This document shows positions 9,215-17,626 of a stretch of 64,000 bases of DNA, piece after piece; within the stretch, counting starts at the first letter, position 1; the number at the start of each line of letters is the position of its first letter. Made by a program: the position numbers and the translations under genes. The notes under the pieces are model-generated. The model did not search any database. It was not told the origin of the DNA and saw nothing but the letters and a program-made list of their open reading frames with translations. Location: positions 342,605 to 406,604 of the forward strand of contig JAHBTE010000001.1 of the NCBI GenBank assembly GCA_019638675.1, in the 5' to 3' direction. This stretch comes from Fimbriimonadaceae bacterium. GTDB lineage: Bacteria; Armatimonadota; Fimbriimonadia; Fimbriimonadales; Fimbriimonadaceae.

Positions 9215-9246
9215 AGCCCCCTCTCCGTTTTAATGGAGAGGGGGCT
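9215..9246. terminator. 12-bp perfect inverted repeat between convergent genes
   Basis: A perfect 12-bp stem (AGCCCCCTCTCC with GGAGAGGGGGCT) closes an 8-nt loop between the convergent VOC gene and sufD. No U-run follows on either strand, so it is not a canonical intrinsic terminator. The stem is followed by GGGGGTGAGG. Hairpins of this CCCTCTCC/GGAGAGGG form with a trailing GGGTGAGG recur in unrelated bacterial genomes as repeated intergenic palindromes, so it may be a dispersed repeat. Confidence 0.6.
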
Positions 9247-9256
9247 GGGGGTGAGG

Positions 9257-10555
9257 TCAAACCGTGAAATCGATACCGAGCTTTTTGTAGAGCCGCTTTT
9301 CTAATCGCTCACGAACCACGTCGTCGGAAATCAATTCCAAGACTTCAGCGGCAAATGCATAGACCAAAATCGCATCGGCTTCTGCCTTGGGAATGCCGCG
9401 GGAACGCATGTAGAACCGGAAGGTGTCTTCGATCTGCCCTACAGTCGCCCCGTGGGTGCACTTCACGTCGTCGGCAAAAATTTCAAGCTGAGGCTTGCTG
9501 TTGATCGTCGCATCCGGCGAGAGTAGCAATGCTTGATTGGTTTGCTTAGCGTCAGTTTTTTGAGCGTCTTGGTGGACAAATATCTTGCCGTTGAACACGA
9601 CCGTTGCTTTGTCATCAATGATCTGCTTGTAGATTTCAAAGCTATTGCAATCAGGCATCGCATGATCTAGCTTTGTGTGATTATCGAGGATTTGCTCTCC
9701 CCGAGCCACGACTACGCCGTCCAACCGCGTGACGATATTTCGACCGTTGAGATAGATGTTCTGATCGAGCCTTCCTAGCCCAGCACCAAACGCAACGTTA
9801 TAGGCGCGGTATTCGCTGGATTCATCTTGAAGGGTTTCCCAGAGTGATACGTTGTACGAAGCCTCCGATTCATCCTGCAACCGAACGTGCTCGACATTTG
9901 CGTGCCTTCGCAGAATAACTTCGGTCACCGGAATCGTGAGGTTTTTGCTTTCGCCATCGCTCACATATTGCTCAACAATCTTCGCAGATGAGTTTTCTTC
10001 TGCTACCACCAAAATCCGTGGTGCGATCACCATTTCATCGCCACTGGTGACGTGAATCACTTCGATGACTGGCTGGATCATCGCGCCAGCTTTGAGGTGT
10101 ATGAACAAACCATCTACAAAACAAGCCGAGTTAAGAGCAGCAAAAGTGTGGTCTTCGATCTTGGCGACACTGCCGAGGTAGTCAGCAACTTCCGACCTTT
10201 CGAAAATGGCGTCGCGCAGGCTCATGCAGGTGAGGCCGCTGGTTGCCGGAACCTCACTTAAATTGCGATCAAATCGACCATTCACCAAAAACACGCGAAT
10301 TGCGGTTTCGGCGTAGTGGGTTGGATCTTGCGAGAAGACGGCTGGGCCAGGTTCGCCGGTTTGCCAATTCACACTTGCCAAACTTCGAAGCGGAGTGTAT
10401 TTCCACTCTTCATTACGCGGGGTTGGCACTCCCATTTTTTTGTGGAGTTCGTTGCCCTTAGCACGCAGATCAGCCAGCCACTGAGGTTCTTTTTCAAAGC
10501 TCAAACCCGCCAATAGCGAGCCTAAACCAGATTCGTAAACAAGACTTTTGCTCAT
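9257..10555 (-). CDS. sufD: Fe-S cluster assembly protein SufD
   Basis: Protein of 432 residues with the SufB/SufD beta-helix core and the C-terminal family signature CTHGATVGQIEDTFRFYMRS, which includes the conserved His of SufD. SufD partners SufB and the ATPase SufC in the scaffold that builds Fe-S clusters. It starts 3 nt after the sufC stop. No sufB is found beside it or anywhere in the window, which is unusual because sufBCD normally cluster. Confidence 0.94.
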   Translation of the reverse strand: MSKSLVYESGLGSLLAGLSFEKEPQWLADLRAKGNELHKKMGVPTPRNEEWKYTPLRSLASVNWQTGEPGPAVFSQDPTHYAETAIRVFLVNGRFDRNLSEVPATSGLTCMSLRDAIFERSEVADYLGSVAKIEDHTFAALNSACFVDGLFIHLKAGAMIQPVIEVIHVTSGDEMVIAPRILVVAEENSSAKIVEQYVSDGESKNLTIPVTEVILRRHANVEHVRLQDESEASYNVSLWETLQDESSEYRAYNVAFGAGLGRLDQNIYLNGRNIVTRLDGVVVARGEQILDNHTKLDHAMPDCNSFEIYKQIIDDKATVVFNGKIFVHQDAQKTDAKQTNQALLLSPDATINSKPQLEIFADDVKCTHGATVGQIEDTFRFYMRSRGIPKAEADAILVYAFAAEVLELISDDVVRERLEKRLYKKLGIDFTV

Positions 10556-10558
10556 GCT

Positions 10559-11320
10559 TTATTTGCTCGCCGCCAGATTATCCAGCCAGCCGTAACCTTT
10601 CTCTTCGAGTTCCAGGGCCAGGTTTTTGTCGCCACTCTTGACGATGCGGCCATCCATCAAAATGTGAACGAAGTCGGGCACGATGTAGTTGAGCAACCGT
10701 TGGTAGTGGGTGACGATCACAAACGAGCGACCTTCTGCTCGAAGTGCATTCACACCCGCCGCAACCGTTTGCAAAGCATCAATATCAAGACCGGAATCGG
10801 TTTCATCCAATACGCAAAGTGTTGGTTCTAAAACCGCCATTTGGAAAATTTCGTTACGCTTTTTCTCCCCGCCCGAAAAGCCTTCGTTTACGCTTCTGGT
10901 CAACAAATCTTCCTTTAGCCCAAGGAGTTTTACTTTTTCGCGAATGAACTTCATGAACTCCATTGAGCTCATTTCGGATTCACCGTTTGCAGTGCGCTTT
11001 GCGTTTACCGCGGCGCGGAGGAAGTAGGTGTTGCTCACGCCTGGGATTTCAACTGGATACTGGAACGCCAAAAATACTCCTTTGTGGGCTCGTTCTTCTG
11101 GCTCCAATTCCGCCAGATCTTCATCAAGATAAGTTATTGAGCCTTGAGTGATTTCGTAGTCCTCGCGACCAGCTAAGATATTCGCCAGAGTGGACTTCCC
11201 GCTACCGTTCGGGCCCATGATCGCATGAACTTCGCCTGGCATTACGCTCAGGTTAATCCCGCGCAGAATTTCTTTGTCATCTTCGGCAACAATGGCGTGC
11301 AGATTTTTAATTTCAAGCAT
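10559..11320 (-). CDS. sufC: Fe-S cluster assembly ATPase SufC
   Basis: ABC-type ATPase of 253 residues from the ATG at 11320, which has GGGGAG six bases upstream. A longer frame reaching 11350 lacks family sequence. Walker A GPNGSGKST is at about 36-44. The ABC signature region is SGGEKKRNEIFQMA and Walker B/E-loop is CVLDETDSGLD, both typical of SufC. SufC energises the SufBCD scaffold. It is the first gene of a sufC-sufD pair. Confidence 0.95.
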   Translation of the reverse strand: MLEIKNLHAIVAEDDKEILRGINLSVMPGEVHAIMGPNGSGKSTLANILAGREDYEITQGSITYLDEDLAELEPEERAHKGVFLAFQYPVEIPGVSNTYFLRAAVNAKRTANGESEMSSMEFMKFIREKVKLLGLKEDLLTRSVNEGFSGGEKKRNEIFQMAVLEPTLCVLDETDSGLDIDALQTVAAGVNALRAEGRSFVIVTHYQRLLNYIVPDFVHILMDGRIVKSGDKNLALELEEKGYGWLDNLAASK

Positions 11321-11501
11321 AACGTCTCCCCATTCTACGGCCCCCAGCAATGTGAGTGAAGGGAGGCCCCATAGAATCTATACTTTACAGTGAAGAATGG
11401 CCTATTTAGTTTCTTATATCGGCTGGAACCTGAAGTAAAAATTTCATGCAGTTTGCCGGAATAACCCAACCCTCAGCAATATCCACCGGTAACCTTAGGC
11501 G

Positions 11502-14201
11502 GTGGCAAACGCACTGCTTGGCATTCAACCTAGTCTTTACAGTCTTTCGGCCCCGCTCAGCCAAGACTTGAACCTGATTGATCAACTGCTCGGTGAGATC
11601 GTGGCGGAGCAGGAAGGCCCGGAAGTCGTTGCCGTTGCCCAAAAGCTGTTTCAATTTGGGGTCAATTCCCCGGGCGATGATGTTGTAAAGGCGATTCCAG
11701 AACTAAAGGATTCAAAAATTATTGGCCACGTGGCCCGTGCGTACACGATCCTCTTCCAACTCATCAATATCGCCGAACAAAAAGAAATCGTACGAGTAAA
11801 CCGGTCACGCAAGTCAAGACCGGAGTCAATAAGTCGCACCCTGATGTATCTTAAGCCAGATCATACGGAATCTGAACTCCGAGAACTCATCGAATCACTT
11901 CACGTCATTCCGACTCTCACCGCCCACCCCACAGAGGCGCGCCGGCGTGTCGTCCTCGACAAGCTGGAAGCAATCGCCAGAAATCTAGTCGCCCTCTCAG
12001 ATTCTCACAATGACGTTGACTTATCGAGGCCTCTTAATTCTGACCAAATGGTCGAGAATGACCTTCGCCGCAATATTACGACGCTTTGGCAAACCGCCGA
12101 ACAAGAGCCCGGCGGCATGACAGTGCTTGATGAGGTTGACAACGCGCTTTACTACTTTGAGCGAACGATTTTACGGGTCGTTTCTTGGATTCAGCGGGAT
12201 TTTGAACACGCATGGCAAGCACTTTTTGATTCTGAGGTGCCCGAACTAGACAACCTGATCACCTATCGGTCATGGGTTGGCGGTGATCGGGACGGCAACC
12301 CCGCCGTGACTCCTGCGGTAACTCTCAAGGTACTCGAAAAGCACAGAGGGCTGTTTTGGAAGGTGACCCAACGGATTCTCTATCGTCTTGCTGACGAAGC
12401 GACTCAAGCTGTTACTCCTCCGGATTCCGACCAGGAATTTTTAGCAATTCTCGAAAAGTGGCCGGATAATTTCTCGCCTAAGCATGCAGGAATGCCGTTT
12501 GCACGTGCCTTCCAATACCTTGGAAATTACGGCTCGGACTTCCCATATGCTGAGTTAACACAGAAATTGATCCAAATTGAAAATGCACTAATTCAAACAA
12601 ATAACGCACCATTCGCGAAAACCGGACTCTTCCCGCGCCTCATGCGCATTCTCCGCGCGTTTCCGGCCGGCATCATCCCGCTCGACGTTCGGCAACACTC
12701 CGATGAACACCTCGCGCCAATCGGCGAACTTTTCCATGCATCCGGAGAGTTAACCAATCCGGACGACTACAAGGCCCTTTCAGAAGACAAAAAGATCGCT
12801 CTCCTCTTCAAAGAAATCGCCAATCCCCGCCCCATGGTGGATTCGGCTTGGCGTGGAAGTGAAAAGTGCGAAGCCACACGGGAAATTTTCCGCACGATAC
12901 GAACCGCGCACGAAACTTACGGGCCAAAATCCATTCCTTGCTATATCATCTCAATGACCCACGGATTGAGCGATTTGCTGGAAGCCGTGGTGCTGGCCAA
13001 GGATGCTGGACTGATCCGCTATCAAAACGGAATGCCGCAATCAGCGATAGACACTGTTCCATTGCTCGAAACAATTGATGACCTGCACTTTGGCATTTCG
13101 CTTCTTGAGCAACTATTCACGAATCCGCTCTATCTGTCAATCCTGGAGAGTCGGGGCAGAACCCAGGAAGTCATGCTCGGATACAGTGATTCCAGCAAGG
13201 ACGGCGGTTACTTTACGGCGAATTGGGCGCTACACAAAGCTCAGGCTGATCTTAGCCGAGTCGCACATGAGCACAACGTACACCTGCGGTATTTCCACGG
13301 TCGCGGCGGCACAGTCGGACGAGGTGGAGGACGGGCCAACAAAGCCATTCTCAGCCAACCATCACACTCATTCTCCGGCGATATCCGATTCACGGAGCAA
13401 GGCGAAGTGATTTCGTTCCGCTACTCACTTCGACCGATCGCCCATCGCCACTTAGAGCAAATCCTCAGTGCGTCGCTCAGTTCCTCAGCGCGAAGAACTG
13501 AACCAGGAACCGATAATTCGGAGTGGCGGGCGGCGGCAGAAACGATCGCGACCGCTTCACAAAAGGCGTACAAGGATTTGATTTACAAAGATCCGCAGTT
13601 TCTGGACTTTTATCTTGCGGCATCACCAATCGAATATATTTCCAAGCTCAGCATTGCGTCTCGCCCCGTCATGCGCCCGGGCAAAAAATTAGATTCGCTT
13701 GACGGGTTGCGGGCAATCCCTTGGAACTTTGCCTGGGTGCAATCGCGCTACGTGGTTCCTGGCTGGTACGGGCTTGGTACAGGTCTGCAAGCCACACCTA
13801 TCGAACTCCTGCGCGAAATGTATCAAAGCTGGCCATTCTTCGCTACCGTGATCGAAAACGCAGAACTGGAAATGATCCGCACTCACCTACCCACGGCAGA
13901 ACTCTACGTCAAGCTCGTTAAAGATAAAGCCCTTGCTGAGTCGTTCCACGGGCGGATTTCCGCGGAATATGAACTGACTAAGCGGCTCATTTTAGAAATT
14001 AAACAGAAAGATGAACTCATGGAGTCTTCACCGGTTGTCCGCCAAACGGTGGAATTCCGGAACCCAATCACTCTCCCGCTCAATATTTTGCAAACACACT
14101 TGATTGAGCAAGTCAGAAACGGCAAAGAAGACGCGGACACTGAACAAGCTTTGTTGCAGACTATCGCCGGGCTCGCGGCGGGAATGCAGTCAACTGGCTA
14201 A
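11502..14201 (+). CDS. ppc: Phosphoenolpyruvate carboxylase
   Basis: Protein of 899 residues, full length for bacterial PEPC, with a GTG start. Catalytic signatures are intact: TAHPTEARRR (His142), the YRSWVGGDRDGNP segment, YSDSSKDGGYF and the glycine loop FHGRGGTVGRGGG. PEPC adds bicarbonate to PEP to make oxaloacetate, refilling the TCA cycle. The C terminus ends QSTG, close to the usual NTG ending needed for the active site. Single gene, diverging from sufCD. Confidence 0.97.
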   Translation: MANALLGIQPSLYSLSAPLSQDLNLIDQLLGEIVAEQEGPEVVAVAQKLFQFGVNSPGDDVVKAIPELKDSKIIGHVARAYTILFQLINIAEQKEIVRVNRSRKSRPESISRTLMYLKPDHTESELRELIESLHVIPTLTAHPTEARRRVVLDKLEAIARNLVALSDSHNDVDLSRPLNSDQMVENDLRRNITTLWQTAEQEPGGMTVLDEVDNALYYFERTILRVVSWIQRDFEHAWQALFDSEVPELDNLITYRSWVGGDRDGNPAVTPAVTLKVLEKHRGLFWKVTQRILYRLADEATQAVTPPDSDQEFLAILEKWPDNFSPKHAGMPFARAFQYLGNYGSDFPYAELTQKLIQIENALIQTNNAPFAKTGLFPRLMRILRAFPAGIIPLDVRQHSDEHLAPIGELFHASGELTNPDDYKALSEDKKIALLFKEIANPRPMVDSAWRGSEKCEATREIFRTIRTAHETYGPKSIPCYIISMTHGLSDLLEAVVLAKDAGLIRYQNGMPQSAIDTVPLLETIDDLHFGISLLEQLFTNPLYLSILESRGRTQEVMLGYSDSSKDGGYFTANWALHKAQADLSRVAHEHNVHLRYFHGRGGTVGRGGGRANKAILSQPSHSFSGDIRFTEQGEVISFRYSLRPIAHRHLEQILSASLSSSARRTEPGTDNSEWRAAAETIATASQKAYKDLIYKDPQFLDFYLAASPIEYISKLSIASRPVMRPGKKLDSLDGLRAIPWNFAWVQSRYVVPGWYGLGTGLQATPIELLREMYQSWPFFATVIENAELEMIRTHLPTAELYVKLVKDKALAESFHGRISAEYELTKRLILEIKQKDELMESSPVVRQTVEFRNPITLPLNILQTHLIEQVRNGKEDADTEQALLQTIAGLAAGMQSTG

Positions 14202-14260
14202 AGCACCTCGCAGTCCTAAGAAATTTGGTCGTAAAGCGTGTCCCTTGTATATTTACAGTA

Positions 14261-14722
14261 ATGGGCATTACTGAAATAGCGTCTCGGTCAACTACGCCAA
14301 TCCGAGCATCTATTAATGATTTTTCGTGGCTGAGTGGCACTTGGCGAGGCATCTGCCGAGGACGTTCCGCCGAAGAAATTTGGTCGGAAAGCAACCACAA
14401 AGCGATGATCGCAGTTTTTCGTACTTTTCAAGATGGTCAACTCCTTTTTTCGGCAATTTATTGGTTAACCGAGTTCGAAGATCGAGTCGAATTAGCAATC
14501 AAGTGTTTTTCTCCGGACTACGTTGGTTGGGATGAAAGAACCGACGCAGGGATTTTCAAACTCGTACACCTCGATGGTCAAAGGGCACTTTTTTACTGCG
14601 ATGAAGTTCCAGAAGGACACTGGATTCACTGCGAACGGATTGGCGACAGCATTCAAGGATATTTCCAAATGGGAGTCACGCCTCCATTGCCGGAGGAAAC
14701 CTTCCACCTTAACTTAGTCTGA
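14261..14722 (+). CDS. DUF6265-like protein, first of a tandem pair
   Basis: Protein of 153 residues from the ATG at 14261; an upstream in-frame start at 14225 adds unconvincing sequence. It carries FSWLSGTWRGICRG, AEEIWSESNHKAMIAVFRTF and IKCFSPDYVGWDER, matching block by block its downstream neighbour and the DUF6265 lipocalin-like fold. No signal peptide is visible from this start, unlike its paralogue. Function is unknown. The two copies have diverged strongly. Confidence 0.75.
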   Translation: MGITEIASRSTTPIRASINDFSWLSGTWRGICRGRSAEEIWSESNHKAMIAVFRTFQDGQLLFSAIYWLTEFEDRVELAIKCFSPDYVGWDERTDAGIFKLVHLDGQRALFYCDEVPEGHWIHCERIGDSIQGYFQMGVTPPLPEETFHLNLV

Positions 14723-14772
14723 TTCAGATTAGTGTTGTCGGCATTTGAGTTTCTGAGCCGTCGCCGCAGTAG

Positions 14773-15255
14773 ATGATCACATTTCTACTGGCGACTATGA
14801 TTGGACAAGACCAGCTCCCGACTACTCCGATTTCCGCCGAGATTGACCAGCTTGCCTTTTTCGCTGGACATTGGCAAGGCACACGGGGAGACGCCTGGGT
14901 GGAAGAATGGTGGAGTGCACCCAAAGACAACATCATGATGGGGTCTTTTCGGATGCATTCCAAAGGCAAACTTGCTTTCTCGGAATCCATCCGCCTGAGC
15001 ATCACAGAAAACTCCGTAGAAATGGGACTAAAACATTTTTCGACCGATTTCACTGGCTGGGAAGAAAAGAACGAAACGACAACCTTTGTGCTGACGGCGG
15101 TCAAACCTAATCAAGCCATCTTCTACCACCCCGACGAAAAAGCGAATTCTTGGATTATCTACACCCGCAAGGGTGATGAAATGACCGCTTCGCTTCAACG
15201 TTCGGCGGATACACCGCCCGAGAGTCAGTTGTTCAAATTCCGGCTCGTGAAATAA
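14773..15255 (+). CDS. DUF6265 family protein, second of a tandem pair
   Basis: Protein of 160 residues with a weak hydrophobic N terminus (ITFLLATMIG) that may be a short signal peptide. The family core is clear: LAFFAGHWQGTRGDAWVEEW, SAPKDNIMMGSFRM and ALKHFSTDFTGWEEK-like sequence. It is probably a small beta-barrel binding protein of unknown ligand. It lies 50 nt after its paralogue and just before the candidate structured RNA. Confidence 0.82.
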   Translation: MITFLLATMIGQDQLPTTPISAEIDQLAFFAGHWQGTRGDAWVEEWWSAPKDNIMMGSFRMHSKGKLAFSESIRLSITENSVEMGLKHFSTDFTGWEEKNETTTFVLTAVKPNQAIFYHPDEKANSWIIYTRKGDEMTASLQRSADTPPESQLFKFRLVK

Positions 15256-15283
15256 ATCCTGCAAAAAATACTAAAGAGCACTT

Positions 15284-15420
15284 GCCCATACCCCGAACAT
15301 AAATCTTGAGCGAAGCACCGGATGCAGCGACATCCAACACACACTAGCTTCGTACTCAGCATCCAGGGAAAAGAAGCTGAAAGAGGGTATGGGCGCTCCA
15401 GAACGGGGCGCCATTTTTTT
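15284..15420 (+). ncRNA. Candidate structured RNA or 5' leader with intrinsic terminator
   Basis: A 10-bp perfect long-range stem pairs 15284-15293 (GCCCATACCC) with 15385-15394 (GGGTATGGGC). Inside, 15307-15316 pairs with 15347-15358 (4+6 bp with a two-base bulge), and 15320-15324 pairs with 15331-15335. An intrinsic terminator follows at 15392-15412, with T7 at 15414-15420. The outer stem and the terminator share bases 15392-15394, so the two compete at their edge. It could be a free small RNA or an attenuator for the methyltransferase starting 18 nt later. It lacks the SRP tetraloop motif and matches no riboswitch consensus I know. Confidence 0.5.
15392..15420 (+). terminator. Intrinsic terminator in front of methyltransferase gene
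   Basis: Eight-pair stem GGCGCTCC / GGGGCGCC (one G-U pair) with loop AGAAC, followed by A and seven T. This is a canonical Rho-independent terminator. It ends either the candidate structured RNA or read-through from the DUF6265 genes. Confidence 0.85.
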
Positions 15421-15437
15421 GTCGGTAATATTTCTTA

Positions 15438-16187
15438 ATGGTCGAGCCAATTCAGAGATTCACCGGGAAGGCGGCGGCTTATTCCAACGGGAGGCCGACT
15501 TATCCTCAAGAATGTCTTAACCAAATCGTTCAAAGAACTGGTCTTGATTCGAGCGCGGTGGTTTTCGATACTGGTGCAGGAACTGGACTGTTCACTCAGC
15601 TTTTACTTGAACACTTTCATCGTGTGAATATTGTCGAACCAAACGACGATATGAGAACCACCGCCGCGCAACGACTCCCAGCAGGCAAAGTAACTTTTAT
15701 AAGAGCCACGGCAGAAAGTTTCCCTGCCCCTGAGAACTCAGTTGACCTCATCACAGCGGCGCAGGCCTTCCATTGGTTTGATCGAGACGCCGTCAAAGCC
15801 CACTGGCGCTCGGTACTTAAACCCACTGGCTATGTTGCCCTTGTTTGGAATGAACGAACCGAATCAACCCCATTTGCTCGAGAATTCACGGCGTTTCTTA
15901 ACCATCTGGCTAATTTGGATCCGAATAATAAGCCACCTACAGAAAGCTCAGATGAAGATATTTTGAACTTCTTTTCCAAAGCTAGAATTGAAACTGCTAC
16001 TCATTCAACCCCTCTCACCGAAGAAGAGCTTATTAACTTAGCGGTTTCTCGCAGTTATTTCCCTTCGCCCAGTCACCCAGAATTTGAGCAATTGAAGCAG
16101 GAAGTCCGAATAATTTTTGAACGCAATGCAGTTAATCAGCATGTGATGTTGCCACACCTCTGCAAATCATTTATTGGTCAGATTTAG
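15438..16187 (+). CDS. Class I SAM-dependent methyltransferase
   Basis: Protein of 249 residues with a UbiE/Methyltransf_11-type Rossmann fold: SAM motif I FDTGAGTGLFTQLL near residue 40, motif II region TAESFPAPENSVDLI and the AQAFHWFDRDA segment typical of trans-aconitate-methyltransferase-like enzymes. The substrate is unknown. The start codon is 18 nt after an intrinsic terminator and no strong Shine-Dalgarno is seen, so expression may depend on read-through or a promoter in the leader. Confidence 0.88.
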   Translation: MVEPIQRFTGKAAAYSNGRPTYPQECLNQIVQRTGLDSSAVVFDTGAGTGLFTQLLLEHFHRVNIVEPNDDMRTTAAQRLPAGKVTFIRATAESFPAPENSVDLITAAQAFHWFDRDAVKAHWRSVLKPTGYVALVWNERTESTPFAREFTAFLNHLANLDPNNKPPTESSDEDILNFFSKARIETATHSTPLTEEELINLAVSRSYFPSPSHPEFEQLKQEVRIIFERNAVNQHVMLPHLCKSFIGQI

Positions 16188-16223
16188 GAACTCCAATAGG
16201 GCCGAAATTAGTAAGATTTCGGT

Positions 16224-16820
16224 ATGAATAAACCTACCTTCGCCGCAATCACGGCTCTGGTTGGACTTTTGATGACGGGCATTTCGCAGAGCAGTGCTCC
16301 GCCCGCGCAAGGCCAGGAAAACAATTCTGAAATCGCTCAAATGTTCAAAGAAGATCAAGCAGATCGTTCGGGAGATATGTCTGCAACAAATTGGCATGAA
16401 GTTGCAGAAAGAGATGAAAAGCGCCGAACTCGGGCACTTGAATTAGTTAAAGACGGTTCGTTGAAAACAGGAACAGACTTTTTTCATGCGGCGATGATTT
16501 TCCAGCATGCCGAAGAACCTGATGGATACAAAATGGCGCACGAACTCTCGGTCATTGCTGTTTCGCTGGGCCACCCAACGGCAAAATGGCTAGCCGCTGC
16601 CAGTTGGGATCGCTTCTTACTCTCAATCGAACATAAACAACGATTTGGAACCCAGTTCTGGATTAAGGATAAGAAAGCTAGCCTTCAGCCAGTTGACGAA
16701 AAAATCACAGACAGCATGAGAAAGCTCATGAACTGCCCAACTTTGGAACAAGCGAAACAGCGAGCGGTTGAGATGCAAAAGCAAATTGATGGTGGTGGAC
16801 ACTCTCATTTAACGAACTGA
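16224..16820 (+). CDS. DUF6624-like secreted protein
   Basis: Protein of 198 residues with an N-terminal signal peptide ending near residue 25 (MTGISQSSAPPAQG). The core has KEDQADRSGD, VAERDEKRR, LKTGTDFFHAAMIFQHAEE and WLAAASWDRFLLSI, a pattern I associate with DUF6624 proteins. It is all-helical, perhaps with a TPR-like fold. The function is unknown. It is a single gene between the methyltransferase and fabI. Confidence 0.75.
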   Translation: MNKPTFAAITALVGLLMTGISQSSAPPAQGQENNSEIAQMFKEDQADRSGDMSATNWHEVAERDEKRRTRALELVKDGSLKTGTDFFHAAMIFQHAEEPDGYKMAHELSVIAVSLGHPTAKWLAAASWDRFLLSIEHKQRFGTQFWIKDKKASLQPVDEKITDSMRKLMNCPTLEQAKQRAVEMQKQIDGGGHSHLTN

Positions 16821-16861
16821 ATCCTGAACGAACCTGTTTTTGCGAGGGTAACCTTCCACCC

Positions 16862-17626
16862 ATGCTTCTGCAAGGCAAAAAAGGTGTCGTTCTCAATGTT
16901 ACAAATAGCAATAGCATCGGCTGGGGCGTAGCGGAAGCACTGCATGCGCAAGGAGCCACCGTCGGGATCGGCGCACAAAACGAACGTATGCTTGAAAAAG
17001 TCCTCAAGCTCATAGATGGACGCGAGCGGTTTGAAACCTTCACCTGCGACTTTTCGATGGACGAGGATCTGCAACGTCTTCACGATGACGTTAAGGCAAA
17101 GTTCGGCAAAATTGACTACTTCGTCCACTCCGCCGCATACGCAAAGAAAGAAGACCTTCACGGACGATTCATCGAAACGTCACGCGACGGTTTTTCGCTG
17201 GCAATGGATATTTCAGCTTTTTCACTGATTGCTGCCTGCAAGGCACTCGATCCTCTTTTTAACGATGATGCAAGCGTTGTCACTATGTCGTATTTGGGCT
17301 CGACCCGCACAACCAGTAATTACAACATCATGGGGGTTGCCAAGGCCGCTCTCGAAGCTTCAGTTCGTTATCTTGCGGTTGATCTCGGCGAACGCGGAAT
17401 TCGGGTTAATACTCTTTCTCCTGGGCCGATCAATACTATTTCCGCGCGCGGCGTCCGAGACCTTACCGGAATGCTGAATTTGGTTGAGGAACGCGCTCCA
17501 CTCAAACGCCCATACGGTCAAGAAGAGTGCGGTCTGAGCACCGTTTACCTTGTGAGCGACCTTAGCAAAGGCGTGACTGGGCAAATCCTTTTCGTGGATA
17601 GTGGTTTCAATATCACCGGGTTCTAA
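16862..17626 (+). CDS. fabI: Enoyl-[acyl-carrier-protein] reductase (NADH) FabI
   Basis: Short-chain dehydrogenase of 254 residues with FabI features: the modified nucleotide loop NVTNSNSIGWG, Tyr144 in SYLG, and Tyr154-x6-Lys161 in YNIMGVAK, which match the E. coli FabI Tyr146/Tyr156/Lys163 arrangement. It catalyses the last reduction in each round of fatty acid elongation and is the classic triclosan target. Its stop overlaps the next start codon by one base, an odd coupling to folate/purine genes. Confidence 0.94.
   Translation: MLLQGKKGVVLNVTNSNSIGWGVAEALHAQGATVGIGAQNERMLEKVLKLIDGRERFETFTCDFSMDEDLQRLHDDVKAKFGKIDYFVHSAAYAKKEDLHGRFIETSRDGFSLAMDISAFSLIAACKALDPLFNDDASVVTMSYLGSTRTTSNYNIMGVAKAALEASVRYLAVDLGERGIRVNTLSPGPINTISARGVRDLTGMLNLVEERAPLKRPYGQEECGLSTVYLVSDLSKGVTGQILFVDSGFNITGF

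Noticed and set aside
15284-15394. Bacterial SRP (4.5S) RNA
   Set aside because: The conserved GGAA tetraloop helix with its AGCAG asymmetric loop is missing.
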